From Cyanobacterium sp. HL-69 (GTDB lineage: Bacteria > Cyanobacteriota > Cyanobacteriia > Cyanobacteriales > Cyanobacteriaceae): a stretch of DNA of 55,266 nucleotides. Made by a program: the position numbers and the translations under genes. Each line of letters opens with the position of its first letter. Within the stretch, counting starts at the first letter, position 1. The stretch spans positions 1 to 55,266 of the forward strand of contig CP024914.1 of the NCBI GenBank assembly GCA_002813895.1, in the 5' to 3' direction. The notes under the pieces were generated by a model, which worked only from the letters and a program-made list of their open reading frames with translations, ran no database searches and had not been told where the DNA came from. Of this stretch, positions 55,159-55,266 are shown one piece after another.

Positions 55159-55266
55159 TTTATGTTTCAATGCTTTAGAGATTTTTGTTTACTATTTTTT
55201 CTTTAAAAATACTGATAATTTTTGTCAATTTTATAGTAAACTAGAGTAGTTATTAATCACTCTGCA

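Overview
The window looks like a complete or nearly complete cyanobacterial plasmid. It is AT-rich, carries scattered GCGATCGC palindromes (HIP1 motif, typical of cyanobacteria), and begins exactly at the start codon of parA. It has partition (parAB), mobilisation (MobC-like plus HUH relaxase) and replication (primase-type Rep) genes. Many proteins are of kinds usual in cyanobacterial plasmids. No rRNA, tRNA or CRISPR array was seen. Genus-level identity cannot be settled from the sequence alone.

Layout. 1-1.7 kb: parAB, with a 22-bp palindrome inside parB. 2-4.6 kb: scars (TnpB tail, orphan antitoxin, HNH fragment), an unknown zinc-ligand protein and a structured non-coding repeat. 4.8-7.1 kb: mobilisation region. 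7.2-10.4 kb: VapBC-type pair, BtuF-like protein, TspO-like membrane protein. 10.4-15 kb: a MITE, a tyrosine integrase, and an AbrB/Doc addiction pair whose toxin is split by an IS. 15-18.8 kb: MerR-like regulator, vWA protein, EVE/PUA-like protein, pentapeptide protein. 19.2-48.8 kb: defence island. 48.8-55.3 kb: TnpB scar, Rep, Tn3-derived miniature element, serine recombinase, PIN/RHH pair, two more copies of the structured repeat and an HNH gene.

The defence island is the main interest. It opens with a 6.4-kb DUF4011-helicase-nuclease gene broken by one TGA codon. A cluster follows that mixes phosphorothioation (Dnd-like) and BREX-like parts: DUF4007 protein, a large BrxC-like ATPase, an HNH nuclease, a DndC-like PAPS-reductase-family protein, a DndB-like DGQHR protein, BrxL, a DEAH helicase, a GHKL ATPase, a PLD-fold protein and a DndA-like cysteine desulfurase. 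No pglZ, pglX, dndD or dndE is recognisable. Two MNT/HEPN pairs and one YefM/PIN pair sit between these genes. Two key genes are off in this sequence: the ATPase by a frameshift at a run of nine C, and brxL by a Tn3-family transposon whose removal would restore the reading frame exactly.

The plasmid is also a museum of miniature elements: a 422-bp Tn3-type element with perfect 36-bp ends, an IS5/IS903-type MITE with a 9-bp target duplication, a 350-bp MITE with 26-bp perfect ends plus related arms elsewhere, and TnpB tails that keep their right-end hairpins. Two copies of a ~360-bp element share a hairpin with three compensatory base-pair changes, which suggests a conserved RNA or DNA structure; both lie near copies of the same small HNH gene.
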